Shown: positions 23,895-33,200, counted from the first letter of the stretch. The stretch: 48,242 bases of DNA from CAZTQN01 sp964615765 (GCA_964615765.1 CAZTQN010000031.1:1-48242), one strand, 5' to 3'. The notes: a model not told the origin generated them from the sequence alone. Program-made: numbers and translations.

Positions 23895-25655
23895 CTAGTC
23901 CTGCGGCGGGACGAGCGTCACGCGTACTTGCAGCGACCGCTTCCCACGCCGCACGTCGACCGTCACCGCGTCGCCCGCCTCGAAATCGCCCAGTACGCGG
24001 GCCAGGTCGTTCAGATCACGCACCGGCTTGGACGCGACGGCGGAGATGACATCGCCGCCGCGGAGTTCCCCGCCCGCCCGCCGCGGCTTGCCGCGGAGCA
24101 TCCGCTCCAGATCCACCGCCGCGACCACCACGCCGTCGCCCACGCCGGGCTCGACGCTCACGGGCAGATTCGCCTTGCCGCGTCCAACTTCCTCCTGCAC
24201 TTCCGGGAGCGCCCGGGCCCACGAGCGGAACGCCTTCTCGATGTCGTCGATCGGCTGGTTGAACACGCGTTCGAAGGCGCGTTTGCCCGTCGGGTCCTCG
24301 GCGTAGGTCTCGACCAAGGCCCGGTACCACGCCCCGAGTTGCCCGCGCTCGTGCAGCCACATGCAGATCGCTCGCCCCTGCGCGTACATCGCGAGCGGGC
24401 GCGTCCGCACGAAGCGGTCCTGCTTCATGCCCAGCAGCACGTCCCACGGCGTGAGCAAGCCGCGCTGGGCCATCTTGCGCACCATGTTCGTGCGCCAACT
24501 GGCCTTGACAATCATCGCCCCGTCGGGCCCTTCCTCAACGTCCTCCACCAGCGAGCACAGGCCTTCCTGCACCCAGATCGGATGGCGCTGCCGCCGCGCT
24601 TCCATGTCTCGCCAGTGCAGCACGTGCCAGAACTCATGCCGCAGCGTCGCGCCGAGGTCCATCGCGACGAGCAGCCGTTCCTCGTGCATGTACGCCCCGC
24701 CGACACGGTCGGCCCGCTCGCCGAACTTCGCCTCGGCCCACTCGCGATAATCGGCGCGCGTCGGCAGCAGCACGCCGACGCGCGGGCGGACGGGCTTGTC
24801 CGCAGCGGCTGTGCCTTGCGGTGCTCGCATCGTTTTATGGCGCTTCGCCGGGTCACTCGTCGCCGGGTCACTCGTCGTCGGGTCACTCGTTGTCGGATCC
24901 AGCGCTTCGGGCGCGCCCCCGACGATGTCGTCCCACCACCGCGACAGCCGATCGAACTCCTCGCGCACCAGCGGCATCAGCCGCGGCTCGAACCCGGAGA
25001 TGATCGTGAGGTGGTGCTCGTCGTCCTGCTCCAGCGTGTAGCCCGAGCCCCGTTCCCCGGCGCGATACTGCTTGATGAGCCGCTCCAACCGCGCCTTGGA
25101 CTGGGCCGCGACGGTGCGGTCCCATCGTTCCAGGATGCCGCGGTACTTCGGTCGATCGCGCACGCTCGCGAGGTCGGGGTCGGTCTCGAGCTGCACGCGA
25201 TTGGCGAACCCGCGGGCGACGGCCTGCTCCAACATGCCCGCCGCCTCGTCCGCCCGGGCCTCGCGCTCCGCCTCCGGCGCCGTGCCGACCTGCAGCGCGA
25301 TCGCGCACGCGAGGTTGTACCAGTGCACGGGCTGATCATGCTCGATCGGCACGAGTTCCCGCAAGAGCCGCTCCGCGTCCGCGTACCGGTTCTGCTCGAA
25401 CGCCTTCGATGACTCGCGCCGCAGCCGCGTGGCTTCAAACTCCGCCTGCTCCGCCGTCAACTCCCGCCGCTCGTGCTTCGGCGCCGGCGGGCCGACAAAC
25501 TCGGGCGTGCTGCCGCCTTGGGCCGCCGCGTGCCCGACCGACATCATCCAACCCGCGGCCCACACCGCGCTCACAAGCACGAACCCCGTCCGCCGCAGTC
25601 GCCGGATGCCCCGCGCTGGCCGTCGCATCGCGCCGCTCCTGCCCCGTCCCGACAT
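23895..25655 (-). CDS. exported HExxH metallopeptidase-like protein with TPR-like and PDZ regions
   Basis: 586 residues. A basic N-terminus and hydrophobic run (TGFVLVSAVWAAGWMMSV) are followed by AAAQGG, a likely signal peptide. Then comes a TPR-like segment (RRESSKAFEQNRYADAERLL, HWYNLACAIAL). A low-complexity linker encodes TSDP repeats. A zinc-peptidase-like core follows: LRHEFWHVLHW (H340EFWH344) with a Glu 20 residues later in IWVQEGLCSLVED, the gluzincin pattern. The last 70 residues are a PDZ domain (ELRGGDVISAVASKPVRDLNDLARVL). The start at 25655 shares one base with the purN stop (TGATG). It resembles DUF1570-type planctomycete proteins, but the exact family is unsure. Confidence 0.75.
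   Translation of the reverse strand: MSGRGRSGAMRRPARGIRRLRRTGFVLVSAVWAAGWMMSVGHAAAQGGSTPEFVGPPAPKHERRELTAEQAEFEATRLRRESSKAFEQNRYADAERLLRELVPIEHDQPVHWYNLACAIALQVGTAPEAEREARADEAAGMLEQAVARGFANRVQLETDPDLASVRDRPKYRGILERWDRTVAAQSKARLERLIKQYRAGERGSGYTLEQDDEHHLTIISGFEPRLMPLVREEFDRLSRWWDDIVGGAPEALDPTTSDPTTSDPATSDPAKRHKTMRAPQGTAAADKPVRPRVGVLLPTRADYREWAEAKFGERADRVGGAYMHEERLLVAMDLGATLRHEFWHVLHWRDMEARRQRHPIWVQEGLCSLVEDVEEGPDGAMIVKASWRTNMVRKMAQRGLLTPWDVLLGMKQDRFVRTRPLAMYAQGRAICMWLHERGQLGAWYRALVETYAEDPTGKRAFERVFNQPIDDIEKAFRSWARALPEVQEEVGRGKANLPVSVEPGVGDGVVVAAVDLERMLRGKPRRAGGELRGGDVISAVASKPVRDLNDLARVLGDFEAGDAVTVDVRRGKRSLQVRVTLVPPQD
24850..24894. repeat. 15-bp tandem repeat inside the peptidase gene
   Basis: Three units of GGGTCACTCGTCGCC (two with one or two changes), encoding TSDPTTSDPATSDP on the minus strand in the linker before the metallopeptidase region. 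Confidence 0.85.
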
Positions 25656-26251
25656 CACGCCGATACGCGGGCCCGGATGAACTGTTCGAGCGCTTCGGGG
25701 TACGCGAGGCATTCCTGCTCGAACACACGGGCGGCGAGCGTGTGCACGTCATCCCCCGGCAAGACCGGGCACCGCCGCTGCAGCAGGATCGGCCCGCGGT
25801 CATACTCCCCGTCGACCACGTGCACCGTGCACCCCGACTCGCGCTCGCCCGCCGCCAGCACCGCCGCGTGCACCCGGTCGCCGTACATCCCCTGCCCGCC
25901 GAACTTCGGGAGCAGGGCCGGGTGGATGTTCACCACGCGCCCGTCCCACCCGGTCGGCATGTCAATCTTCTTGAGATACCCCGCCAGCGCGACCACGTCG
26001 GCCCCGAACTCCGCCAAGCTCGCCGCCAGTTCCGCCGAAGGGATCACGCCCGGCAGCACGCGCGTGGGCAGCCCCGCGTCGCGGGCCCGCTGGGCGCCCA
26101 GGCACTCCTTGGACGCGATGACGCCGACGACGCGAGCGGGCAGCCGCCCGTCCTCGATCGCGCGCAGCAGGTTGACGAGCGTCCGCCCCGAGCCGGACAG
26201 CATGACGGCCAGTCGCGCCGGCAGACGGGGGATCCATCGGTCGTGCGTCAT
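25655..26251 (-). CDS. purN: phosphoribosylglycinamide formyltransferase
   Basis: Third step of purine synthesis: formyl transfer from 10-formyl-THF to GAR. 198 residues, the usual length. Visible sites are AVMLSGSGRTLVNLL (phosphate-binding loop), the VALAGYLKKI motif, catalytic Asn and His in VVNIHPALLPKFGGQGMYG, and the Asp in VDGEYDRGPILLQ. The ATG at 26251 has GAGG about 10 nt upstream. It follows the STAS gene by 56 nt and is coupled by a one-base overlap to the exported peptidase gene, a linkage with no evident metabolic logic. Confidence 0.95.
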   Translation of the reverse strand: MTHDRWIPRLPARLAVMLSGSGRTLVNLLRAIEDGRLPARVVGVIASKECLGAQRARDAGLPTRVLPGVIPSAELAASLAEFGADVVALAGYLKKIDMPTGWDGRVVNIHPALLPKFGGQGMYGDRVHAAVLAAGERESGCTVHVVDGEYDRGPILLQRRCPVLPGDDVHTLAARVFEQECLAYPEALEQFIRARVSA

Positions 26252-26307
26252 GCGTCGCGCCTCGGGGGCGAAAGGCGGGTGGGCGAAGGGCGGCGTCGCC
26301 GCGTGAT

Positions 26308-26655
26308 TCAGAACATCTTCGCGGCGTCATCGCGCGTCTTGACGGTCTTGAGCACGCGGTCCAGGTGCGTCACTTTGAGCAGCCCGGCGATCTCGTCGCG
26401 CAGGCCGAAGACCACCAGCATCCCGCCGTTCTGCGCGCACAGCTTGTGCAGCGTCACCAGCGCCCCGAGGCCCATCGAGGCGAGCATGGCGACCTGCGAC
26501 AGGTCGATGACGGCCCGGTACCGCTTCCCGGCCGCCGCCGCCTTCACCTCGTGCTCGATGATCTGCGCTTCCCGGGCCCCGACCTTCTCGCTGGTCACAC
26601 GCGCGAAGATCACGGCCCCGGCGGAATCAACCTGAATGACGGACGCGTCGGACAT
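26308..26655 (-). CDS. STAS-domain protein, anti-sigma factor antagonist type
   Basis: 115 residues, a single STAS fold like SpoIIAA/RsbV. The segment RYRAVIDLSQVAMLASMGLGALVTLHKLC contains the phosphorylation loop. Ser60 aligns with the phosphorylated Ser of DSSGLG, but the preceding Asp is Ala. No cognate serine kinase or sigma factor is nearby. It probably takes part in partner switching. It may be the first gene of an operon with purN and the peptidase. TAGACT ends 6 nt before the ATG. Confidence 0.85.
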   Translation of the reverse strand: MSDASVIQVDSAGAVIFARVTSEKVGAREAQIIEHEVKAAAAGKRYRAVIDLSQVAMLASMGLGALVTLHKLCAQNGGMLVVFGLRDEIAGLLKVTHLDRVLKTVKTRDDAAKMF

Positions 26656-26661
26656 CGCCCG

Positions 26662-26667
26662 AGTCTA
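26662..26667 (-). promoter_or_regulatory. -10 hexamer of the STAS gene (leaderless type)
   Basis: TAGACT, 6 nt (CGGGCG), then the ATG at 26655. Confidence 0.5.
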
Positions 26668-26730
26668 GCCGATCCTCACGCCCGGGCACGCCCAAAAACA
26701 CCCGAAAAACCGCCGCGCAAGCCCGCCCAC

Positions 26731-27162
26731 TTATCCGGTCGTTCCCGGCGAGCGGAAGGGGATCGGCCGCCCCGCCGCGTCCACGCTCACCAGCGTGATG
26801 CTCGCCTCCGTCACCCCGACGATCTCCGCGTTGCTGTACCGCTCGGCCTCGACCTCGACCTTGACCGTGACCGATTTGCTCCCCAGGCGCGTCGTCGTGG
26901 TGTACAGCGCCACCACGTCGCCCAGGTGCACCGGGTGCTTGAACTCCACCCGGTCCAGCGCGACCGTGACCCACTTGTGCTGCCCGTGCCGGCGCGCCTC
27001 CACGAAGCCCGCCTGGTCGATGTACGACAGGATCACACCGCCGAAGATCGTCCCGTACTGGTTGGTGTCCTTCGGCATCGTGACCACGCGCAGCGACAGC
27101 CGCCGAGCGTTCGGATCACTCGGGACAGGCACAGACCCAGACGACGGCGTCGGCGAAGACAT
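26731..27162 (-). CDS. acyl-CoA thioesterase, hotdog fold (YciA-like)
   Basis: 143 residues. Hydrolyses acyl-CoA thioesters in the cytoplasm. The hallmark block is MPKDTNQYGTIFGGVILSYIDQAGFVEARRH, in which the Asn-Gly-Thr-Phe-Gly-Gly turn and Asp form the active site. It is followed by VTVALDRVEFKHPVHLGDVVALY and VEVEAERY. The substrate range cannot be read. The start at 27162 leaves about 20 Ser/Pro-rich residues before the fold and lies 6 nt after TAGGGT. It is divergent from the DinB gene across a short palindrome. Confidence 0.9.
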   Translation of the reverse strand: MSSPTPSSGSVPVPSDPNARRLSLRVVTMPKDTNQYGTIFGGVILSYIDQAGFVEARRHGQHKWVTVALDRVEFKHPVHLGDVVALYTTTTRLGSKSVTVKVEVEAERYSNAEIVGVTEASITLVSVDAAGRPIPFRSPGTTG

Positions 27163-27168
27163 CGTTCA

Positions 27169-27174
27169 ACCCTA
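27169..27174 (-). promoter_or_regulatory. -10 hexamer of the thioesterase gene (leaderless type)
   Basis: TAGGGT, 6 nt (TGAACG), then the ATG at 27162. Confidence 0.5.
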
Positions 27175-27191
27175 TTCCGCACGATCCCGGT

Positions 27192-27214
27192 GGCACAGGC
27201 GTCCCGCCTGTGCC
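27192..27214. repeat. perfect 10-bp palindrome (REP-like hairpin)
   Basis: GGCACAGGCG, TCC, CGCCTGTGCC. It sits between the divergent promoters of the thioesterase and DinB genes. Its wording resembles dispersed extragenic palindromes, but only one copy is in this window. Confidence 0.6.
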
Positions 27215-27231
27215 GCCGCCGGGCGCACCAC

Positions 27232-27237
27232 TACCCT
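27232..27237 (+). promoter_or_regulatory. -10 hexamer of the DinB gene (leaderless type)
   Basis: TACCCT, 5 nt (CCGCC), then the ATG at 27243. Confidence 0.5.
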
Positions 27238-27242
27238 CCGCC

Positions 27243-27848
27243 ATGGCCGCCCATCACCACCCTTCCACCCCCCCACCTGCCGCCCCAGCCCACCAGCCGC
27301 AGCTCGCCGAGTTCACGAGCCTGCCGACGCCCGAACTGATCGCCCGCTACGCCCGCGGCGTGGAGCAGATCGACCGGGCCGTGCTCAAACTCACCGATCA
27401 GCAGCTCGATATGGCCTTCCTCCCCAGCGCCGGCGTCGGACGCTGGCCCGTGCGCGTGCTCCTGGGTCACCTCGCCGACGCCGAGCTCGCCTTCGTGCAC
27501 CGCATGCGCCGCGTCGTCGGCGAAGACCAGCCGGTCTTCAACCCGTGGGACGAAGAGTCGTTCATCGACCGCGGGATCTACGGCACGTCGGACCCCGCCG
27601 TCTCCCCCGCCTATCCGCCCCAGCCCGTCGCCGCGTTCATCGCCACCATCCACACCCTCCGCCGCTGGAACAGCGAGTGGCTGGGCGCCCTGCGTCCGGA
27701 GGACTGGTCCCGGCGCGGCCTGCACACCGTCCGCGGCGAGCAGACCCTCCGCACCATCGCCGACTACGCCACCTGGCACATCGAACACCACAACTGGTTC
27801 CTGCAGCGCAAGCTCGAACGCTTCGGCGCCACCTCCGACCAGCACTGA
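27243..27848 (+). CDS. DinB-family four-helix protein
   Basis: 201 residues, DinB/YfiT-like metal-binding four-helix bundle. The three metal-ligand histidines expected for the family are in VLLGHLADAELAF, then TWHIEHHNWFLQRKL near the end. WPVRVLLGHLAD and ELAFVHRMRRV fit the first helices. Members include bacillithiol- and mycothiol-dependent transferases and uncharacterised proteins; no specific activity can be given. The ATG at 27243 follows TACCCT by 5 nt. A GTG-type start at 27210 would lie across that box and is not preferred. Its stop is 6 nt from the convergent GNAT gene. Confidence 0.85.
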   Translation: MAAHHHPSTPPPAAPAHQPQLAEFTSLPTPELIARYARGVEQIDRAVLKLTDQQLDMAFLPSAGVGRWPVRVLLGHLADAELAFVHRMRRVVGEDQPVFNPWDEESFIDRGIYGTSDPAVSPAYPPQPVAAFIATIHTLRRWNSEWLGALRPEDWSRRGLHTVRGEQTLRTIADYATWHIEHHNWFLQRKLERFGATSDQH

Positions 27849-27854
27849 CGCCGA

Positions 27855-28331
27855 TCACGCCGTGCCGGGCGTGCCCGAACGCTCGGCCCAGCGATCGGCC
27901 GGGAACTGAACTTCCATCCAGCGGTCGGGCTTCACGGGCACAAAGCCGAGCGGCGCGTACACGCCGTGCGCGTCCCGCGTCGCCAGACACCACCGGCGCA
28001 GGGTCTGCACACGCGGATGCTCAAGCAGCGCCGAGACCATGCCCCGGGCCAGGCCGTGCCCGCGGTGCTCTTCGAGCACGATCACGTCGCACACCCACCC
28101 GAACGTCGCGTAGTCCGTCACGCCGCGGGCAAAGCCGACCTGCTCGCCCGTCGCGCCGACATACGCCCCGACGCACAGGCTGTTGCGGATGGCTTCTTCT
28201 ACCACCTCGCGCCGGATGTTCGGCGACCAGTACGTTGCCCGCAGCATCTCGTGCACGCGGCCGACATCCAGCCGCTCGACACCCACGCTGACCACATACC
28301 GCGCATCCACGCCGCTGCTCCCGGGCTCCAC
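27855..28331 (-). CDS. GNAT family N-acetyltransferase
   Basis: 158 residues. Acetyl-CoA-binding pattern: VGFARGVTDYATFGWVCDVIVLEEHRGHGLARGMVSALL (about 70-108), with HRGHGLARGM as the pyrophosphate loop, and a last-strand block CLATRDAHGVYAPLGFVPV. WMEVQFP near the end is typical of the YjdJ/ElaA-like small GNATs. The substrate is unknown. The GTG at 28331 has no Shine-Dalgarno sequence. A GTG at 28310 with GGGAG upstream is an alternative start that would remove seven residues. Confidence 0.87.
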   Translation of the reverse strand: MEPGSSGVDARYVVSVGVERLDVGRVHEMLRATYWSPNIRREVVEEAIRNSLCVGAYVGATGEQVGFARGVTDYATFGWVCDVIVLEEHRGHGLARGMVSALLEHPRVQTLRRWCLATRDAHGVYAPLGFVPVKPDRWMEVQFPADRWAERSGTPGTA

Positions 28332-28332
28332 G

Positions 28333-28360
28333 AGTGCCTAGTGCCAAGTGCCCAGTGCCT
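28333..28360. repeat. four heptamers AGTGCCN
   Basis: AGTGCCT, AGTGCCA, AGTGCCC and AGTGCCT in direct tandem, in the 35-nt gap between the GNAT start and the stop of the UDP-glucuronate decarboxylase gene. Confidence 0.85.
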
Positions 28361-28366
28361 GTTCTC

Positions 28367-29359
28367 TCAGTAGTTCGGCGTCGGCGCCCGGAAGCTCGAA
28401 ATGTCCACGCCCGCGAAGTACTGGATCGTCCGCTTCAGCCCGTCACGCAGCGGCACCTTCGGCTCCCAGCCCAGCTTCGACTTCGCCAGCGTGATGTCCG
28501 GCTGACGCTGCGTCGGGTCGTCCTGCGGCATGGGGCGGAACACGATCTTGCTCGTGCTCTTCTTGCCCGTCACTTCCGGCACCAGTTCCAGCACCAGCTC
28601 CGCCAGCTGCTTGATCGTGAACTCCGTCGGGTTGCCGATGTTCACCGGCCCGACGAACTCCGCCGGCGATTCCATCATCCGGTTGATGACCTCGATCAGG
28701 TCCTCGACGAAGCAGAACGAGCGCGTCTGCATCCCCTCGCCGAAGAGCGTGATGTCCTCGCCCCGCAGCGCCTGGCGGATGAAGTTGCTCACCACGCGTC
28801 CGTCGAACGGGTGCATCCTGGGGCCGTACGTGTTGAAGATCCGTACCACCTTGATCTGCAGGTTGTGCATCCGCTGATAGTCGAAGAACAGCGTCTCGGC
28901 GGCCCTTTTGCCCTCGTCGTAGCACGCCCGGATCCCGATCGGGTTGACGTTCCCGCGGTAGCTCTCCGGCTGCGGGTGCACCGTCGGGTCGCCGTACACC
29001 TCGCTGGTCGAGAACTGCAGGATCCGCGCGCGGCAGCGCTTGGCCATGCCCAGCATGTTGATCGCCCCCAGCACGCTGGTCTTCATCGTCTTGACCGGGT
29101 TGTACTGGTAGTGCCCCGGCGCCGCCGGGCACGCGGCGTTGTAGATCTCGTCCACTTCCAGCCAGATCGGGTGCGTCACGTCATGCCGCACCAGCTCGAA
29201 GTTCGGCTTGCTCAGCAGGTGCGCCACGTTGGTCTTCTGGCTGGTGAAGAAGTTGTCCAGGCAGATGACGTCGTGCCCCTGCCCGACCAGCCGCTCGCAC
29301 AGGTGCGAGCCGAGGAACCCCGCACCGCCGGTCACCAGAATCCGCTTGGTCTTGGCCAC
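28367..29359 (-). CDS. uxs: UDP-glucuronate decarboxylase (UDP-xylose synthase)
   Basis: Converts UDP-glucuronate to UDP-xylose using bound NAD, for polysaccharide or LPS synthesis. 330 residues, an extended SDR. NAD site: ILVTGGAGFLGSHLCERL. Catalytic SxS/Tyr/Lys: FSTSEVYGDPTVHPQ and RACYDEGKRAAETL. UXS-type substrate motifs: RIFNTYGPRMHPFDGRVVSN and TQRQPDITLAKSKLGWEP. The GTG at 29359 is chosen because GGAGGAAG lies 8 nt upstream and the NAD strand begins at once. The longer frame to 29470 is unlikely. It stands between GNAT and LysM genes with no glycosyltransferase nearby. Confidence 0.93.
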   Translation of the reverse strand: MAKTKRILVTGGAGFLGSHLCERLVGQGHDVICLDNFFTSQKTNVAHLLSKPNFELVRHDVTHPIWLEVDEIYNAACPAAPGHYQYNPVKTMKTSVLGAINMLGMAKRCRARILQFSTSEVYGDPTVHPQPESYRGNVNPIGIRACYDEGKRAAETLFFDYQRMHNLQIKVVRIFNTYGPRMHPFDGRVVSNFIRQALRGEDITLFGEGMQTRSFCFVEDLIEVINRMMESPAEFVGPVNIGNPTEFTIKQLAELVLELVPEVTGKKSTSKIVFRPMPQDDPTQRQPDITLAKSKLGWEPKVPLRDGLKRTIQYFAGVDISSFRAPTPNY

Positions 29360-29477
29360 GATCGTCTTCCTCCGCGTGAACACACCGCCGACGGGCACCG
29401 GCCGCCATCGGGCACAGGCCACTGTCGGGCACAGGGTAGCCGCCCGCACCGCCCCGCTTGGCCCTGCCAAACCCGTG

Positions 29478-30236
29478 TTATTGCTCGTCTTTCGGCTCCG
29501 GCGGGATACGCAGCACCGCGCCGCTCGGCGGGCGGTCCGGATCTTTGATCACGTCCCGGTTCGCCTCATAGATCACCCGCCACTGCGCCCCGCGCCCGTA
29601 GTACTTCCGCGCGATCGACCACAGCGAATCGCTCGGCCCGACCGTGTGCGTCCGCTCCCCGCTCGCCGCCGCCCCCGCCGCGGGCGTGCCAGTGCCACCG
29701 CCAGCGGGCGTGCCCGCTGCGGGCTGAGCCCCGCCCGTGCCCGGCCCCGTCTCCGGAACCTGCACCAGCGTGCCCTGAATGGCGTCGATGTCCGGGTTGA
29801 GCGGGATCCGCAGCACCGTCGTGCCGGGCTTGAGTCGATCGGGCGAGACCAGCGGGTTGGCCCGCGCGATCACCTGCCACTTCCGACCGTCGCCGTACAC
29901 CTCCGCCCGGGCCGCGATCTGCATCCACCCCGTGTCGCCGCGCTGCACCACGTAGTCGCGGAACTCCGGCGGCTTGACCTTCGTCACCATCTGCGGCGGC
30001 TCAGCGGGCACGCTCGGCGCGGCCGCTGGGCGCACCGGCTCGATCGCCGCGGGCCGCGCCTCCGGCGGGTCCATCGTCACGCGCCCCGCGGGCACGATCG
30101 GCGGGGGCGTCGCGTCCGCGTCGCTGGTCACGCGCACACGCCGCGCGCCCGTCGGCTCGTACAGCCAGAACGTGACCACCCACACGCCCAGGAGCACCAG
30201 CACCAACAGGAACATCCGAGACGCCGAATCGCGCAT
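29478..30236 (-). CDS. membrane-anchored protein with two LysM-type repeats
   Basis: 252 residues. An N-terminal helix (MFLLVLVLLGVWVVTFWLY) anchors it. Two LysM-like repeats follow: YVVQRGDTGWMQIAARAEVYGDGRKWQVIARAN (about 95-127) and HTVGPSDSLWSIARKYYGRGAQWRVIYEAN (about 195-225), each ending in an LRIP strand. A Gly/Ala/Thr-rich linker separates them. It should bind peptidoglycan or glycan in the periplasm. It lies 42 nt downstream of secDF on the same strand. A TAGGGG hexamer stands near the ATG but deviates from TANNNT. Confidence 0.85.
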   Translation of the reverse strand: MRDSASRMFLLVLVLLGVWVVTFWLYEPTGARRVRVTSDADATPPPIVPAGRVTMDPPEARPAAIEPVRPAAAPSVPAEPPQMVTKVKPPEFRDYVVQRGDTGWMQIAARAEVYGDGRKWQVIARANPLVSPDRLKPGTTVLRIPLNPDIDAIQGTLVQVPETGPGTGGAQPAAGTPAGGGTGTPAAGAAASGERTHTVGPSDSLWSIARKYYGRGAQWRVIYEANRDVIKDPDRPPSGAVLRIPPEPKDEQ

Positions 30237-30278
30237 CGCCGACCCCTATCGGCCCCCGCGGCGTGCCGCTTGCCACGC

Positions 30279-33200
30279 TCACGCCGCCGGTGTCGCCGCC
30301 GTCATCCCTCCGCCCCCACCAGCCCCGCTCCCGGCGCTGGCGCCGGCTTCCTGCGCGTGCTTATCGGCCGCGCGGCTCCACACCAGCGTCGGCGCCACGC
30401 CGATCGCCGAGTACGTCGCGCTGATCACCCCGAGCAGCAGCGTGTACGCGAACACGCGCACCGCGTCCCCGCCGTACACGTACAGCGTCACCACCGCGAA
30501 CAGCGTCGTGAACGTCGTGATGATCGTGCGGCTGAAGCACTGGTTGATCGCGTCGTTCACCGCCTTGCGCGAGGCGTAGGGCAGCTTCCCGCGGTTCTCA
30601 CGCACGCGGTCCATCACCACGATCACGCCGTTGAGCGAGAAGCCCAGCACCGTCAGGATCGCCGCCATCACGTTCAGGTCGATCTTGAATGGCAGGATCC
30701 CCAACGTCCGCGCCAGCCCCGGCGTCCGGTCGAACAGGATCGTCGCCAGCGCCACGCACCCGACGGCGATCACGCAGTCGTGCAGCGTCGTCACGATCGC
30801 CGCCAGCGAATACCGCAGCGAGTTGAACCGCACCCAGATGTAGATCACCACCAGCAGCGTCGAGAACACCAGGGCCGTGATCGCCTGCGCCTGGAACGTC
30901 GACGCGACCGACGGGCTGAAGCTCTCCACGCTCGCCAGCGTCTGGCTCTGCGTCAGGCCCGTCTGGATCAGCCGCCATTCCCGGTCGCGCAGCTGCTCGC
31001 TCCACGACCGCTCGTCGCCCAAGTAGCTCAGCCCGTCGCCCGCGACGACCACCGCCGCCGACGTGACGGCGTCCGGCGTGCCCACCAGCGGCACGACCTT
31101 GGTCCGCCGCCCCAGCGTGTCGGAGAAGTCCGACTGGCTGCGCGTCGCTTCAAGCCGCGCCCGCAGCGTCTCGAGGGACGTCGGCGGGTTCAGGTTGTCC
31201 AGCACGAAGGCCACGCCGCCCACATACTCGGTAATCTCGCCCGTCGCCGGGCGGTCGATCGTTTCCGCGAGGGATCCCGAGATGACCGGGAACGCCGTCG
31301 CCCCGGGCTCGCGGGCCGCGCTGCCCGTGAACACGATCGGCGGGCGCGATTCGATCACGTCGCCGAACGCGCCGACCAGGGCCGCCTGCACGGCTTCCGG
31401 GTCCGTCACGGTCGTCTTGACGACAAACCGCGGCGCCGTCACGCCGTTGGCGTCCGGATTGACCGCGACCACTTCCGCGAACACGAACTGCTTGAGCGGG
31501 CTGCCCTCGGGCGCCTTGGCCGCGATGTCCTTCACGCGCTCTTCGACGACCGGGCGATCCAGCTTCGCCTGCGAGCCGTCGGGATTGGTCTTCAGGTCCA
31601 GCGTCACGACCGTCCCGCCGCGGAACTCCGCGCTCAAGAGGTCCGACCCCTTGTAGATCACCAGCCCGATCGACGCGATCGTCAGGATGATCGAGATCGT
31701 GATCGCGATCGGGCGGATCTTCAGCCAGTCCACGTTCGGCGTGATCGCCTCCTGGAACCCCGGGATCACCGTCGGCAGCATCGACATCTTGCGGATGCCC
31801 AGCTTCTCCGACATCACGGCGAAGATGAACCGCGTAAAGAACAGCTGCGCGAACAGCGTCGTCACGATCCCGATGCCCAGCGTCAGGGCGAAGCCGCGGA
31901 TCTCCTGCGTGCCCGTGAAGCCCAGCACCACGCACACGATCAGCGTCGTCACGTTCCCGTCGACGATCGCGCTGAAGGCCTTGTCGAAGCCCAACCGCAC
32001 CGCCGTCCGCAGGTCCGCCCCGCGTCGGAACTCCTCACGCATGCGCTCGTAGATGAGCACGTTCGCGTCGACGGCCTGACCGAACGTCAGCATGATCCCC
32101 GCGATCCCCGGGAGCGTGAACGCCGCCTGGTTCAGCGCCATCGCCGCCACCAGCAGCATCGCGTTGAACGCCAGCGCCACCACCGCGATCACCCCGCCCG
32201 CGAAGTAGTAGCACATCATGAACGCGGCCACGACCACGAACGAGATCAGGCCCGCCTTCAGACCCTTGTCCAGGTTGTCCGCACCGAACTGCGGGCCCAG
32301 CACGCTCTGCCCGATCGGCTCTGGCGACAGCTTGGCCTGCAACGACCCCGCGCTCAGCACGCGGATCACGTACTCCCGCTCCGCCGACGAGAAGTTCCCC
32401 GTGATCTGCCCCTGCCCCGCGATGCGGCTCTGCAGGCGCGGCGCCGTGTAGATCTCGTCGTCCAGCAGCACGGCCATGTTCTTCTGAACATTGCCCTCCG
32501 TCAGCACCCCGAGCTTGCTCGCGCCCAGCGGGTCCATCCGGAAGTCGATCGCCGGGCGACCGACCTGGTCAACGCCCTGGTACGCCGCCGACAGCGCCCA
32601 CGCCCCGTCCTGCTCGGTCAGGCGCATGTCGCGCCGGTCCCAGCACAGGATGTAGTACTCGCCCTTGTACTCTTCCCCGATGTACCCGCGCCGCCCGAAG
32701 AACGTCGCCGCCGACGCCTTCAGCTCGTCCGCGTCGGCGACGCTGTTGAGCCAGTTCTCGATCTTGTTGACCTTGTACCACGCGACGTCGTCGACGCGGA
32801 CGCTCCGCGGGCCGCCAGTCTTGAGCTGCGAGCGGGCCTCGGCTTCCTGCGCGATCTCGCCGGACTGCACGGTGATGCGGAAGTTCAGCACCCCCGCGCC
32901 GCGCAGGATGCGCTTGATGTCATTCGGGTCGTCCAGGCTCCGCCGCTGAGACTCGTACGCGTCCCACGCCGCGATCACGCCCTTGATCTGGGGCTCCTGC
33001 TCCTTGTACCGGGTCAGGATCTCCGTAATGGCCCGCTCGCGCGGGCTGGGCAGCTGCACGATCTTCCCGTCGTTCCCCTCGATCTTGGTCGGCGCGCTGC
33101 TCAGCGTCAGCGCCCGCCGCAGGTCCCCCGCGTTCAGCCCGCCCGTCAGCGCCGACTCGCGGGCCGACTCGTACGCCAGGTCGAGCGGCGCGATGACCGC

